From: Pseudomonas mucoides
GTDB lineage: Bacteria > Pseudomonadota > Gammaproteobacteria > Pseudomonadales > Pseudomonadaceae
Assembly: GCF_015461845.1 (NCBI RefSeq)
Contig: NZ_JACOPW010000001.1
Location: 558,001 to 622,000 of the forward strand
DNA length: 64,000 bases
Reading direction: 5' to 3'
A program made the position numbers and the translations under genes. The notes beneath the pieces are model-generated. The model was not told the origin of the DNA. It made no database searches and was given only the letters and a program-made list of their open reading frames with translations. This document shows, in pieces, positions 15,980 through 24,620 of the stretch (its first letter is position 1; each line of letters begins with the position of its first letter).

Positions 15980-17169
15980 TGTTCGATCATCGTTATGAAA
16001 AAGACGTAGCCATTACCGGTATCGGGCAATCAGAGATCGGCCGACCGTCTACCAAGTCAGCGATGCGCCTGACCCTGGACGCCTGCCTGGAAGCCATTGC
16101 GGACGCCGGCCTGCAACGTAGCGACATCGACGGCGTGGCCTGCTGGCCGGGTGATAACAACAATGGCGACCCGTTCTCACCGGTCGGTCCCAGTGCGCTG
16201 AAGAGCGCCCTTGGGCTCAACGTCAACTGGTTCGGTGGCGGTTATGAAGGGCCCGGCCCGCTTACCGGGGTCATTAACGGGGCCATGGCGATTGCGGCGG
16301 GCCTGTGCAAGCACGTACTGGTGTTTCGCACCATCACCGAAGCGTCAGCCCGTATGCTCAACAAACAGGCCGGCGCACTGACCAACAAAACCCAGGGTCG
16401 CGACAGCAGCTACGCCTGGCAGTGGTTTACCCCGTTCAATGTGCAATCGGGCATCAATCTGATGGCGCTGTATGCCCAGCGTCACTTCCATGAATACGGC
16501 ACCCGACCGGAGCAGCTGGCGCAGATAGCCCTGACGTGTCGCCAGAACGCCATGCGCAACCCCAAGGCGCTGTACCGCACGCCGATGAGCATGGACGACT
16601 ACATGGCATCGCGAATGATTTCAACGCCTCTGCGCATGTTCGACTGCGACGTGCATTGTGATGCGTCCACCGCCATCATCCTGTCCCGTCGTGATATCGC
16701 CCAGGACCAGCCAAATAAACCAATTCGCATCGAGGCCATGGGCGCAGCGTTGAACCAGCCCTGGTCGTGGGATCAGATCTCCCTGACCAAAATGGCCGCC
16801 TTCGATGTTGGCGAGATGATGTGGGCACGCACCGACTACACCCCGCAGGATGTTGAATCTGCGCAGTTGTATGACGGATTTTCGATCTTGACCCTGATCT
16901 GGCTTGAAGCCCTGGGCCTGTGCCCCATTGGGGAAAGTGGCGCGTTCGTCGAGGGTGGCACGCGCATCGCACTGGAGGGCAGCTTGCCCATCAATACCAA
17001 TGGCGGGCAGCTGTCTGGCGGACGCACCCACGGCCTGGGTTACGTGCATGAAGCCTGCCTGCAACTGTGGGGTCGTGCCGAAGGCCGGCAAACCCGCGAA
17101 CACCGCGTCAGTACGGTGGCAGCCGGAGGCGGCCCGCTGGGGGGTAGCCTGCTACTGGTTCGCGAGTAA
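15979..17169 (+). CDS. ditF: Thiolase-like lipid-transfer protein, probable aldolase (DitF)
   Basis: 396 residues of the SCP-x/Ltp thiolase-like family. Where true thiolases carry the nucleophilic Cys (SCASG), this protein reads GGYEGPGPLTG at about residues 87-97, with no Cys. The C-terminal NTNGGQLSGGRTHGLGYVHEA is typical of Ltp proteins. Loss of the Cys and coupling to a DUF35 gene resemble Ltp2-type retro-aldolases of steroid side-chain degradation, so C-C cleavage of a CoA thioester is more likely than thiolysis. The start at 15979 overlaps the previous stop. The symbol follows dit order. Confidence 0.88.
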   Translation: MFDHRYEKDVAITGIGQSEIGRPSTKSAMRLTLDACLEAIADAGLQRSDIDGVACWPGDNNNGDPFSPVGPSALKSALGLNVNWFGGGYEGPGPLTGVINGAMAIAAGLCKHVLVFRTITEASARMLNKQAGALTNKTQGRDSSYAWQWFTPFNVQSGINLMALYAQRHFHEYGTRPEQLAQIALTCRQNAMRNPKALYRTPMSMDDYMASRMISTPLRMFDCDVHCDASTAIILSRRDIAQDQPNKPIRIEAMGAALNQPWSWDQISLTKMAAFDVGEMMWARTDYTPQDVESAQLYDGFSILTLIWLEALGLCPIGESGAFVEGGTRIALEGSLPINTNGGQLSGGRTHGLGYVHEACLQLWGRAEGRQTREHRVSTVAAGGGPLGGSLLLVRE

Positions 17170-17178
17170 CGGCGCGCC

Positions 17179-17964
17179 TCAGTAGAGTACGCCGGCCACT
17201 TCGCTGCAGAACTCGATCAGCGCCTTGCCCAGTTCGGCAAGGCCCTCTTCATCCCGTTGGCCACGGAACATCACCGCTGACACGGTGAAATCGATGCTGT
17301 TGGTTGGTGAGAAGACCGGCGCCGCAATGGCAAGAATCCCCCCCGAAAAATGCCCATCGTCCATTGCCCAACCGCGCTCGGCGGCCTCGCTCACTTCTTC
17401 GCGATAGACCTCGAGCGACAGCGGCTGGGCCCAGCGAATCGTCTCGAAACTGCTCTGTACTTCCGGATCGTCGAGGTCGATCTGCGTAGCGAACAACCGG
17501 CCGCTGGCGCCCATCAGAATTGGCAGACGCTGACCTTCAGCCATGTCGATACGCACATCGGTCGGGCTCGCGGCGGAACTGACAATGACGATGCGGTCAG
17601 GGCTCATTTTGCGCCACAGGGTGATGGTCACCCGCTGGCGTGCAGCCAGGTTCTGCAACAGGGGTTTGGCCATTTGCACGCGGTGACCCTGAGTCACCAA
17701 TTGTTCAACCAGGCGCGCCAGGCCCAGGCCCACGGTGTAACGCTTGGAAAGGGCACTGAAATCGACCACCTCCTCTTGCACCAGGGTGCGCAGGATGTTG
17801 AAGCAGGTACTTGGATTGATTTTCAGTTGCCGGGCGATGTCCACTGAACGTTCCGGCGTGCCCACCTGACTGAGATAGCGCAAGATGCGTATGGCGTTGG
17901 ATACAGGCTTGACGAGGGTTGCGCCGGCCGATTTGCTGCTGTCGTTGACGTCAGTGAGTTCCAT
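17179..17964 (-). CDS. ditR: IclR-family regulator (DitR)
   Basis: 261 residues. The N-terminal winged HTH includes AIRILRYLSQ and IARQLKINPSTCFNILRTL. A C-terminal IclR effector domain follows, with GASGRLFAT and ERGWAMDDGHFSGGILAIAAPVF. BKME-9 DitR is described as an inducer-dependent activator of ditA3. The ATG at 17964 is chosen over a TTG at 17970. It ends 9 nt from the convergent ditF stop and lies downstream of ditE on the same strand. It is the leading candidate for binding the recurring palindrome, without proof. Confidence 0.92.
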   Translation of the reverse strand: MELTDVNDSSKSAGATLVKPVSNAIRILRYLSQVGTPERSVDIARQLKINPSTCFNILRTLVQEEVVDFSALSKRYTVGLGLARLVEQLVTQGHRVQMAKPLLQNLAARQRVTITLWRKMSPDRIVIVSSAASPTDVRIDMAEGQRLPILMGASGRLFATQIDLDDPEVQSSFETIRWAQPLSLEVYREEVSEAAERGWAMDDGHFSGGILAIAAPVFSPTNSIDFTVSAVMFRGQRDEEGLAELGKALIEFCSEVAGVLY

Positions 17965-18052
17965 GCCCAATCCAGTAACTTTAGAGTGGCGCCATTCTAA
18001 CCTGAGAATGATTGGCGCCGTAAAAGTTTTATCTGGGAATTACTCGAACACT

Positions 18053-19642
18053 TCAATCGGTTAATTTCACTGGCGGCTGATAGATCAAACGACGGGTTTG
18101 CAGATCTTCGCGACGAAAACGCTCGATGAGACGCTCTTGGGCCTGGTCGGCCTGGGTCACCCGAACCTGTTGGCGCAAGTATTCCAGCCATGACTCGACA
18201 ATAAAGCGCTCGCTGTAGAGTTGCGGGTCCGCCATGTCGCGGTACAAACGCCAGTTTTGCGCACCGTTGCGCCGTCGCGCCTTGCCTACCGCGTATACGG
18301 CAGCCAGAAATTCATCGCGGTCCGGCGCCGCCACCTGGTACACAATCTCCACCGATACCGGTCCTTCGGAATGGGACACCGGACTGGCCAGCTGGAGTGT
18401 GTCGGTCAACTGCACCTCGGCAAAGTCTGCTTCCTGGCCCAGTTCCACATGGCCATTTCGGGTCAGCGCGATGCCGACCAGCAACAACAGTGTCGAGAGC
18501 AGCAAGCTCTGGCTCAATCCCAGATACTCGGCCAATGCCCCCCATATCGCACCGCCGGCCGCCATCGCGCCCATCAGGATCAACACATAGACCGATGCGA
18601 CCCGTGCGCGCACCCAATTGGCGGCATAGGTTTGCACCACCGTTGAAATGGTCGCGTTGACCGCCATCCAGCCGAACCCTGCCAGCAGCAGCATTGCGCA
18701 GACCGCGTAGCGGTTGTTGGATAGCGCGGCAGTGAGGGTGGCGAGGGCAAAGGAAATGGCGCCGCAAACCAGCAGATGACGCATGCCCAATACGCGATAC
18801 AACCGCGGCAAGCTCAGCGCAGCCAATACTGCACCGGCACCAAGAAACGCCATGAGCAAGCCATAACCACCAGCGTCCATACCCAATTCCTGCTTGGCCA
18901 CCAGTGGCAGCAAGGCCCATAAAGCACTGGCACTCATGGTGAACACAAGAACCTGCTTCATGGCGCTGAACAGGACCGCTGAATGCCGGATATAGCGCAG
19001 GCCACTGCGCATGCCACCGGTCAGGGTTTCCGGTGGCAAGCCCACGGCAGGCGGGTTGGGCGCGATACGAAAGAGGAAGAGGAGCACCGCGAACATACAC
19101 AGCGCGATCACCAGAAATACCGAGGTCGTGTTCCAGTATGCAATCAGTGCACCCGCCAACGCGGGGCCCAAAGCCCGGGTGGCATTGATGGAAATTCCGT
19201 TCAAGGACACTGCAGCCGGCACCTGGTCGCGAGGCAGTACGCCGACCATGGTCACCATCCACGCCGACATGCCCAGCGCACTGCCAGTACCGAGCACAAA
19301 GGTAAACGCCAACAAGCCCCAGGTTTCCATGTGCGCGCTGTACGCCAGCACACACAACACCAGTGCGGCGAACAGCATCATGCACTGGGTAATGATCAGC
19401 CAACTGCGACGGTCTACCCGATCGGCAATCACCCCACCGGGAAAGGCAAACAGAAATACCGGTAGGGTCACGGCGGTTTGCACCAGAGAGACCATGGCTG
19501 CCGACGTCGTCAATGTGGTCATGATCCACGCCGCGGCGACCGTCTGCATCCAGATAGCCATGTTGACCACTGCGGCTGCCAGCCATAAACCGCGGAACGC
19601 TTTGTTGCGAAACGGCGCCCACGCCGAACCCTCGCTCATCAT
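18053..19642 (-). CDS. ditE: MFS permease with C-terminal soluble domain (DitE)
   Basis: About 529 residues: an MFS_3-type permease with roughly 12 hydrophobic segments over the first ~410 residues (FRGLWLAAAVVNMAIWMQ..., GGVIADRVDRRSW is the loop 2-3 motif). A ~110-residue cytosolic tail begins near SVEIVYQVAAPDRDEFLAA. The tail resembles a small dimeric alpha-beta barrel. GAGGAG serves tandem ATGs at 19642/19639. In BKME-9 ditE is the permease-like gene linked to abietane catabolism; import of resin acids or export of toxic intermediates are both possible. Confidence 0.9.
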   Translation of the reverse strand: MMSEGSAWAPFRNKAFRGLWLAAAVVNMAIWMQTVAAAWIMTTLTTSAAMVSLVQTAVTLPVFLFAFPGGVIADRVDRRSWLIITQCMMLFAALVLCVLAYSAHMETWGLLAFTFVLGTGSALGMSAWMVTMVGVLPRDQVPAAVSLNGISINATRALGPALAGALIAYWNTTSVFLVIALCMFAVLLFLFRIAPNPPAVGLPPETLTGGMRSGLRYIRHSAVLFSAMKQVLVFTMSASALWALLPLVAKQELGMDAGGYGLLMAFLGAGAVLAALSLPRLYRVLGMRHLLVCGAISFALATLTAALSNNRYAVCAMLLLAGFGWMAVNATISTVVQTYAANWVRARVASVYVLILMGAMAAGGAIWGALAEYLGLSQSLLLSTLLLLVGIALTRNGHVELGQEADFAEVQLTDTLQLASPVSHSEGPVSVEIVYQVAAPDRDEFLAAVYAVGKARRRNGAQNWRLYRDMADPQLYSERFIVESWLEYLRQQVRVTQADQAQERLIERFRREDLQTRRLIYQPPVKLTD

Positions 19643-19677
19643 CACTCCTCAGCGGCTACGCCAGTCAGTTTCAGGGA

Positions 19678-20562
19678 TTACTTGTCCAGCGGCTGACCCA
19701 GTCGCCCCGCCGCACGGGCGGGGATGAGTTGGCGTGGCGCAGCGATGGTATTGCTCTGTCGACCGATACCTGCAATCTCAGCCTCGACCCGATCACCCGG
19801 CCGTAAAAAACGCCCGCTTTCCAGTCCTACGCCGTGGGTGGATCCGGTAAACACCAGGTCGCCAGGACGCAGACTGATGCGTGCATCCAGATAATTGAGC
19901 AACTCATCCAGGGGAAAAATCATCTGCCGGGTATTGTCCTGCTGGCGCAGTTCATAGTTAACGCTCAGGCGCATATCTAAAGCCGGTTGCCCCGTTACAC
20001 CCAGTTCGTCCGCGGTCACGATCCATGGACCTACCGGTGTGGTGCGGTCCATGGCTTTCTGGGTCAACAGGTCCAGACGACCAATCTGCTTGCCGGCATC
20101 GCGCGCACTTATGTCATTGCCCACCGTATACCCCAGCAGGCAGTCGCTGGCATGCGGTTCATCCAGCAACGGGCGGCCCACTACGGCGACCAGTTCCACC
20201 TCGTAATCAAGCTGGGTGGTCAGCGGCGAATAATCGATCTCGTCATAGGCACCAACCAGCGCTGACTCCGGTTTCATGTACGCCAACGGGTGCGCCGGAG
20301 AATCACTGCCAAGGCGCTTGAGGTGGCTGAGGTAATTGAGGCCCACACCAAAAACCCGGCTACCGGGTTCCAATGGCGCAAGCAGGCGCGCAGCCGACAA
20401 CGGCAACCATTCGCCACTCGGGTCGAGGGCGTCTGGCGCAAGATCCGCCCCTAGCCCGGCCCAGTGGGCGAAAGGAGCATTAATTCGCCGAAAGCAATCA
20501 GCTTGCGCATTCAGCAACGCCCAGAACGCTTGCCCGGCAACTTCGACCCGCGCCAGACGCAT
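19678..20562 (-). CDS. ditD: FAH-family ring-cleavage product hydrolase (DitD)
   Basis: 294 residues with the full FAH motif set: GVGLNYLSHL, DYEVELVAVVG (ExE metal ligands), GYTVGNDISARD and the FTGSTHGVG loop. It sits one base after the extradiol dioxygenase gene, the expected place for the hydrolase that opens the meta-cleavage product. The last ~15 residues (RAAGRLGQPLDK) are a variable tail. It is closely similar in motifs to the FAH at 4891-5742. The symbol follows dit gene order. Confidence 0.9.
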   Translation of the reverse strand: MRLARVEVAGQAFWALLNAQADCFRRINAPFAHWAGLGADLAPDALDPSGEWLPLSAARLLAPLEPGSRVFGVGLNYLSHLKRLGSDSPAHPLAYMKPESALVGAYDEIDYSPLTTQLDYEVELVAVVGRPLLDEPHASDCLLGYTVGNDISARDAGKQIGRLDLLTQKAMDRTTPVGPWIVTADELGVTGQPALDMRLSVNYELRQQDNTRQMIFPLDELLNYLDARISLRPGDLVFTGSTHGVGLESGRFLRPGDRVEAEIAGIGRQSNTIAAPRQLIPARAAGRLGQPLDK

Positions 20563-20563
20563 G

Positions 20564-21514
20564 TCAGCGCTTGGCCAAGTAGGTCGGCAGGTACTCGGCG
20601 TCGAGCACTTCTTCCGGCGTCTTGACGCTGGCGCCGAGAATTGGCCCGACCATTTCGTGGCCCCACAGGCTGAGTTTTTCTGGATTCAGCTCATAGGGAT
20701 CGCCTTGCCATGGCTCGATTTCAGCAATGGTCTCGAAGGCGAACCCGGACGGATTGAAATGGTAGAACGACAGATGGGGGTCCTGGGCATGTTGGCCGAG
20801 GGTCATCATCATCGGCAGTTCACGCTGACGCACGATGTCGTAGGTCTCACCGACATCACGCACGTTGCGTACAAACAGCCCGACATGCTGCACGCCCATG
20901 CGACCCGGTCCGTGACCATAAGCGATGTCATGGCTGGTGTGATGGTTGAGTTTGGAGCGGAAGAAACCGGTTCGTCCCTTGCCCGCACCAGCGCCATACC
21001 AGCTGAAACCCATGACATTAAGCAGGAAGTCTTCCAGTTCCGGAGTGTAGTCCGGGGTGATCAGCACCACATGACCCGCACCCCGTTCGTCGGCAAGGAA
21101 ACCACTGTGCGGGCGGCCCGGCTGGAACGAGCGCGGCAGCCATTTTTGCCCGTAAAACAATTCGTGCTGATACCCCACCGGGTCACGAAAACGCACTAAT
21201 TCACGCACGCCACGCTTTTCGCACAGCTCAGCATCACCGCGAGTGAAGTCGACATTGGCGGCTGCCAGCTTCTTGATGCCGTCCTCGAACGCCATGCGCC
21301 CCACCGCTTCCCAACCGATGTAGACAATGCGGTCTACCTTGCCAGGATGAAAAGCGAAGCGATGCCGACGATCATCGATCTTGAAGTACAGCGAATCGGG
21401 ATCACTCTCGGGGTTCTTGCCTATGCCAAAACCCATCACCTGAGGGCCGTACTCACGCCACGCTTGGAGATTGGGGGTCTCAAAGCCCATGTAACCGATA
21501 CCGATGATGTCCAC
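20564..21514 (-). CDS. ditC: Extradiol ring-cleavage dioxygenase (DitC)
   Basis: About 316 residues, a two-module vicinal-oxygen-chelate extradiol dioxygenase. The Fe(II) facial triad is visible: His in GAGHVVLI, His in GVQHVGLFV and Glu in FAFETIAE; NHHTSHD supplies the catalytic His region. It should meta-cleave the catecholic diterpenoid diol produced by DitA and DitB. I choose the GTG at 21514 with AAGGTG 6 nt upstream; an ATG at 21562 adds 16 residues with no convincing ribosome site. One nucleotide separates it from ditD. Confidence 0.92.
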   Translation of the reverse strand: MDIIGIGYMGFETPNLQAWREYGPQVMGFGIGKNPESDPDSLYFKIDDRRHRFAFHPGKVDRIVYIGWEAVGRMAFEDGIKKLAAANVDFTRGDAELCEKRGVRELVRFRDPVGYQHELFYGQKWLPRSFQPGRPHSGFLADERGAGHVVLITPDYTPELEDFLLNVMGFSWYGAGAGKGRTGFFRSKLNHHTSHDIAYGHGPGRMGVQHVGLFVRNVRDVGETYDIVRQRELPMMMTLGQHAQDPHLSFYHFNPSGFAFETIAEIEPWQGDPYELNPEKLSLWGHEMVGPILGASVKTPEEVLDAEYLPTYLAKR

Positions 21515-21580
21515 GTTATTCACCTTGTTATTGTTCGAGATGAAAGGGTGCCGGTAGCCCATGCCAGGGCGCCGCGCGTG

Positions 21581-22339
21581 CTAGATCGCGAGTAACCCGC
21601 CATCGATGACGAAGTCCGAACCGGTAATGAATGAAGCCTCATCCGAGGCGACAAAGACCGCCATTGCCACCACTTCCTCGGGTTCGCCGGGGCGATCCAT
21701 CAATACGCCATCCAGCAGCATGGCGCGCATTTTGGGGTCTTCCAGAAAAGGCCGGGTGCCAGGCGTCGCGACAAATCCCGGGCTCAAACTGACCGCACGT
21801 ATACCGAACGGCGCCCCTTCTACCGCCAACTGGCGAGTGAAGGACACCACAGCGCCCTTTGCAGCCGAATGCGCGGAAATGCCGGCCACTTTCGAGCCAC
21901 CCCATGCAGCGGTGGACGATACATTGATGATCACTCCGCGCTGTTCGGCCAAGTGGTGCCATGCATATTTGGTGGTATAGAACAGCAGGTCGATTTCGTT
22001 GCGCATGGTGTACTGCCAATCTTCGATCGACAGCTCGCTGACCAGCCCGAAGCGTGCGGCGGAAGCGTTGTTGTACAGGATGTCGATGCGCCCGTGTTCA
22101 GCCACGGCGGCATCGATCCAGGCCTTGGCCTGTTCATGATCACCCAGGTCCACGGGTGCCGAGCCGTACAGGGTAAAACCCTCGGCCTGCATCAACGCTG
22201 CAGTCTCCTCGTGACCTTCGGCATTGAAATCGCAACCGACCACAATCGCCCCTTCACGGGCAAAACGTAGCGCCGCAGCCCTGCCCTGGCCGCCGCCTGT
22301 ACCGGTTATCAGCGCGACCTTGTTTGGTAATCGACCCAT
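21581..22339 (-). CDS. ditB: SDR-family diol dehydrogenase-like protein (DitB), Tyr replaced by His
   Basis: 252 residues. The cofactor motif is TGTGGGQGRA, LYNNAS replaces the usual NNAG, and VSSTAAW has the catalytic Ser. The catalytic YxxxK is HSAAK (His157, Lys161); the codon is CAT on the coding strand. Position between the dioxygenase ferredoxin and the extradiol dioxygenase suggests oxidation of the cis-dihydrodiol to the catechol. The His substitution is unusual for an active SDR. The ATG at 22339 is preferred to a GTG at 22345. Confidence 0.9.
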   Translation of the reverse strand: MGRLPNKVALITGTGGGQGRAAALRFAREGAIVVGCDFNAEGHEETAALMQAEGFTLYGSAPVDLGDHEQAKAWIDAAVAEHGRIDILYNNASAARFGLVSELSIEDWQYTMRNEIDLLFYTTKYAWHHLAEQRGVIINVSSTAAWGGSKVAGISAHSAAKGAVVSFTRQLAVEGAPFGIRAVSLSPGFVATPGTRPFLEDPKMRAMLLDGVLMDRPGEPEEVVAMAVFVASDEASFITGSDFVIDGGLLAI

Positions 22340-22391
22340 TAGCACATCCTCACCTCAGTGGTTATCACGTTTGCGGCAGGCGCTCACGCCA

Positions 22392-22628
22392 TCAAACGGC
22401 TTCGTCATCCGGGGTGATGGGCTCAAGCCAGATGGCCTCCGCGGGGCAAGCGGCTGCACCCTCACGAGCCTCCTCCTCCAACTCCGGCGGCACGCGGGCA
22501 TCGTCGAGGTACACCATGCCATCGGCATCAAGCTTGTACAGGCTGGGGCAAATCGCAGCACACAAACCATAACCACAGCAGCGGCTTCGGTCGGCCACCG
22601 CTTTGAACTGCGCTTTTTCTGAACTCAT
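22392..22628 (-). CDS. ditA3: 3Fe-4S/4Fe-4S ferredoxin of the dioxygenase (DitA3)
   Basis: 78 residues, MSSEKAQFKA then RCCGYGLCAAICPSLYKLD and a distal ACPAEAI. The spacing C-x5-C ... CP is that of [3Fe-4S] ferredoxins, but two extra Cys occur (the second in CC and the one in ICP), so a [4Fe-4S] cluster cannot be excluded. This is not the [2Fe-2S] Rieske or plant type usual for ring-hydroxylating dioxygenases and agrees with what is described for DitA3. GGAG precedes the ATG at 22628. First gene of the ditA3BCDE operon. Confidence 0.92.
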   Translation of the reverse strand: MSSEKAQFKAVADRSRCCGYGLCAAICPSLYKLDADGMVYLDDARVPPELEEEAREGAAACPAEAIWLEPITPDDEAV

Positions 22629-22665
22629 TTTTTTCTCCTTTATCAGGTTCAGCTTTTGCAAATTA

Positions 22666-22690
22666 TGAACACTTATTTATTTTATGTGCA
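22666..22690. promoter_or_regulatory. Putative dit operator, copy 7 (ditA3 promoter)
   Basis: TGAACACTT and ATGTGCA arms span 25 bp, 38 bp upstream of ditA3, the promoter described as DitR-activated in BKME-9. Confidence 0.6.
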
Positions 22691-22989
22691 ATTAATTTTT
22701 AACGCGGATATGCTGAGGCTCATCCGCTGTCCCTGATCATTGCCTTGGCTTAAAAAAAGGGAATCGCAGCAGGATGTTGAACACGGCTGGCTTCAGAGTG
22801 ATTCAACCGTGGGTGCAACGCATGAAATTCGTTTGTCCGTTAGTCAGATAGCTGCGCTGGACAAAGCCGAATTTCTGATTTTATTCTGATTAAAAAACCA
22901 GATTCTGTTCAAAGAATCTGCTGGCGGTGATTCACATCACCACTTGTAGCAGTGCTTGGCTCAACAAAACCTATAAGGAAGCCAACTCC
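22691..22989. other. Intergenic region between divergent ditA3 and the MFS gene
   Basis: No gene is visible in the 361-bp gap 22629-22989. Besides the ditA3 operator it holds AT-rich sequence and a weak operator-like element at 22887-22911 (TGATTA ... TGTTCA, 25-bp span) 79 bp upstream of the MFS ATG. Confidence 0.4.
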
Positions 22990-24252
22990 ATGCACCCGTC
23001 TAGAAACGAAGCGGCAATCGATCTGCGCGAATTCCGCCAAAGCTGGAAAATCCTGATTTTGTCGGTCGCCGGAGTGGCCATCAGCATCAACGCCGCCCTG
23101 CTCTATGGTTTCGGCACACTGGTCGTGCCGCTCGGCGATGCCTTTGGCTGGAGCAAAAGTGAGCTGCAAGCCTGCATCACCTTTCTGTTTGGCGGCGCGG
23201 TGGTGTCATTGCAGTTGGTGGGTTGGTTCAACCTGCGCTACGGCATGAAGCGCGTTACCGTTATTTCCCTGCTGTTGTTGTCACTCGGTTACCTGGCAAC
23301 CACGCAGCTGACCCAATCGATCTGGTCGATGTACATCGCCTTTGCACTGCTGCCCATCGTCGGCATGGGCGCGCTGGCCGTAACCTGGACCCAGCTGATC
23401 AGTCTTTGGTTCGACAGCAATCGCGGCCTGGCGCTCGCCATTGGTCTGTCCGGGACTGGTGTCACTGCCGCCATCATTCCCCGGCTGATGGCCTGGGGCA
23501 TCGAGCAATGGGACTGGCGCGCGGCCTTCGTGATTCTCGCGCTGCTCAATCTGTTGGTGCTGCTGCCGCTGATTCTGCTGTGGTTCAAACTACCCTCTGT
23601 TGCCGGTCACCGTGACGGCGGGCGTGCGCTGGAGCAATTGCCCGGCATGTCTTTTCGTGAAGGCATGGGCTCGCTGAAATTCTGGACCTGTAACCTGGCG
23701 CTCAGCCTGGTGATTTCTTCGATTGTCGGCATGGTCACCAGCACCGTGCCCATGCTGCAAGCCCGAGGCCTATCCGCGGGGGACGCGGCCACCATTTTCA
23801 GCTGCTTTGGTATTTCGCTGATCTTCGGCCGCATGCTTATCGGCTATCTGCTCGATCGTCTGTGGCCGCCGATTGTGTCTGCGATCAGCCTGGTGCTGCC
23901 CGCTATCGGTTGTTTCATCTACCTGAGCCCGACCACCGAATTTGCCCCGCTCATGCTGGCGGCGGTGCTGGTTGGTTTTGGCGCCGGGGCGGAGTTCGAT
24001 ATTGCCGCGTTCCTGATTGCCCGCTACTTCGGCTTGCGCGAATACGGCCGCCTGTTCGGCGTGCATCAGGGCCTCAATACCGTGGCTTCGGCGCTGGCGC
24101 CGTTGCTCTTTGCGTACATGCTGGCGCGCACCGGATCGTATAACGCCATGCTGGTTTATAGCGCCGCCTGCTGCCTGATCGGTCCGCTGTTGCTACTGAC
24201 CCTTGGGCGAGTGCCGCACTTCAACGTGCAAACCATTCCCAGCCAATCCTGA
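22990..24252 (+). CDS. MFS transporter, paralogue 1
   Basis: 420 residues, about 12 hydrophobic segments. The opening FRQSWKILILSVAGVAI, the FGWSKSELQA loop, WFDSNRGLALAIGLSGTGV and FGAGAEFDIAAFLIARYFG are shared with the MFS genes at 27193-28494 and 59934-61181, so these are paralogues of an oxalate/formate-antiporter-like MFS branch that often carries monocarboxylates. The ATG at 22990 has AAGGAAG upstream. It heads a plus-strand unit with ferredoxin and ferredoxin reductase. Likely transports a resin acid or an acidic catabolite; direction unknown. Confidence 0.9.
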   Translation: MHPSRNEAAIDLREFRQSWKILILSVAGVAISINAALLYGFGTLVVPLGDAFGWSKSELQACITFLFGGAVVSLQLVGWFNLRYGMKRVTVISLLLLSLGYLATTQLTQSIWSMYIAFALLPIVGMGALAVTWTQLISLWFDSNRGLALAIGLSGTGVTAAIIPRLMAWGIEQWDWRAAFVILALLNLLVLLPLILLWFKLPSVAGHRDGGRALEQLPGMSFREGMGSLKFWTCNLALSLVISSIVGMVTSTVPMLQARGLSAGDAATIFSCFGISLIFGRMLIGYLLDRLWPPIVSAISLVLPAIGCFIYLSPTTEFAPLMLAAVLVGFGAGAEFDIAAFLIARYFGLREYGRLFGVHQGLNTVASALAPLLFAYMLARTGSYNAMLVYSAACCLIGPLLLLTLGRVPHFNVQTIPSQS

Positions 24253-24279
24253 GCCCCCTAACAAGAATCGGAGCAGAAC

Positions 24280-24600
24280 ATGCCCACATTGACATTTATT
24301 GAACACAACGGCACCGCCCATCAAGTCAAAGGCGACATCGGCCAGTCGGTGATGCAAGCCGCGACCTTCGCCTCGGTGCCGGGTATTTCTGCCGACTGCG
24401 GTGGTGCCTGCAGTTGCGCCACCTGTCACACCTATGTCGACGAGGCCTGGCTGGGCAAGGTGCAAGCGGCGGAAGGCATGGAGAACGACATGCTCGAGTA
24501 CGCTTTCGAACGTCGCGACAGCAGCCGCTTGAGCTGTCAAATGATCATCAGCGAAGACATGGACGGCATGGTTTTGCACCTGCCGTCGTCGCAATTCTGA
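24280..24600 (+). CDS. 2Fe-2S ferredoxin, adrenodoxin/putidaredoxin type
   Basis: 106 residues. The cluster ligands follow C-x5-C-x2-C (DCGGACSCATC, with the first Cys near residue 40) and a distal Cys in LSCQMII. This is the type that donates electrons to class I bacterial P450s. It is followed 20 nt later by its reductase, so the pair probably serves DitQ and the second P450. The leader AACAAGAATCGGAG includes an A-rich motif. Confidence 0.93.
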   Translation: MPTLTFIEHNGTAHQVKGDIGQSVMQAATFASVPGISADCGGACSCATCHTYVDEAWLGKVQAAEGMENDMLEYAFERRDSSRLSCQMIISEDMDGMVLHLPSSQF

Positions 24601-24620
24601 ATGCGCGTGAAGGAGTTCCC

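Noticed and set aside
17988..18019. GGCGCC-containing imperfect hairpin between ditE and ditR
   Set aside because: GGCGCC is self-complementary and the stem is bulged with no T-run; too weak to call a terminator or operator.
18312..19622. A second long minus-strand frame inside ditE
   Set aside because: Out-of-frame shadow lacking membrane pattern; ditE itself has the MFS signature.
21515..21562. ATG start for ditC at 21562
   Set aside because: No Shine-Dalgarno and poor N-terminal similarity to the extradiol family; GTG 21514 with AAGGTG is better, though not proven.
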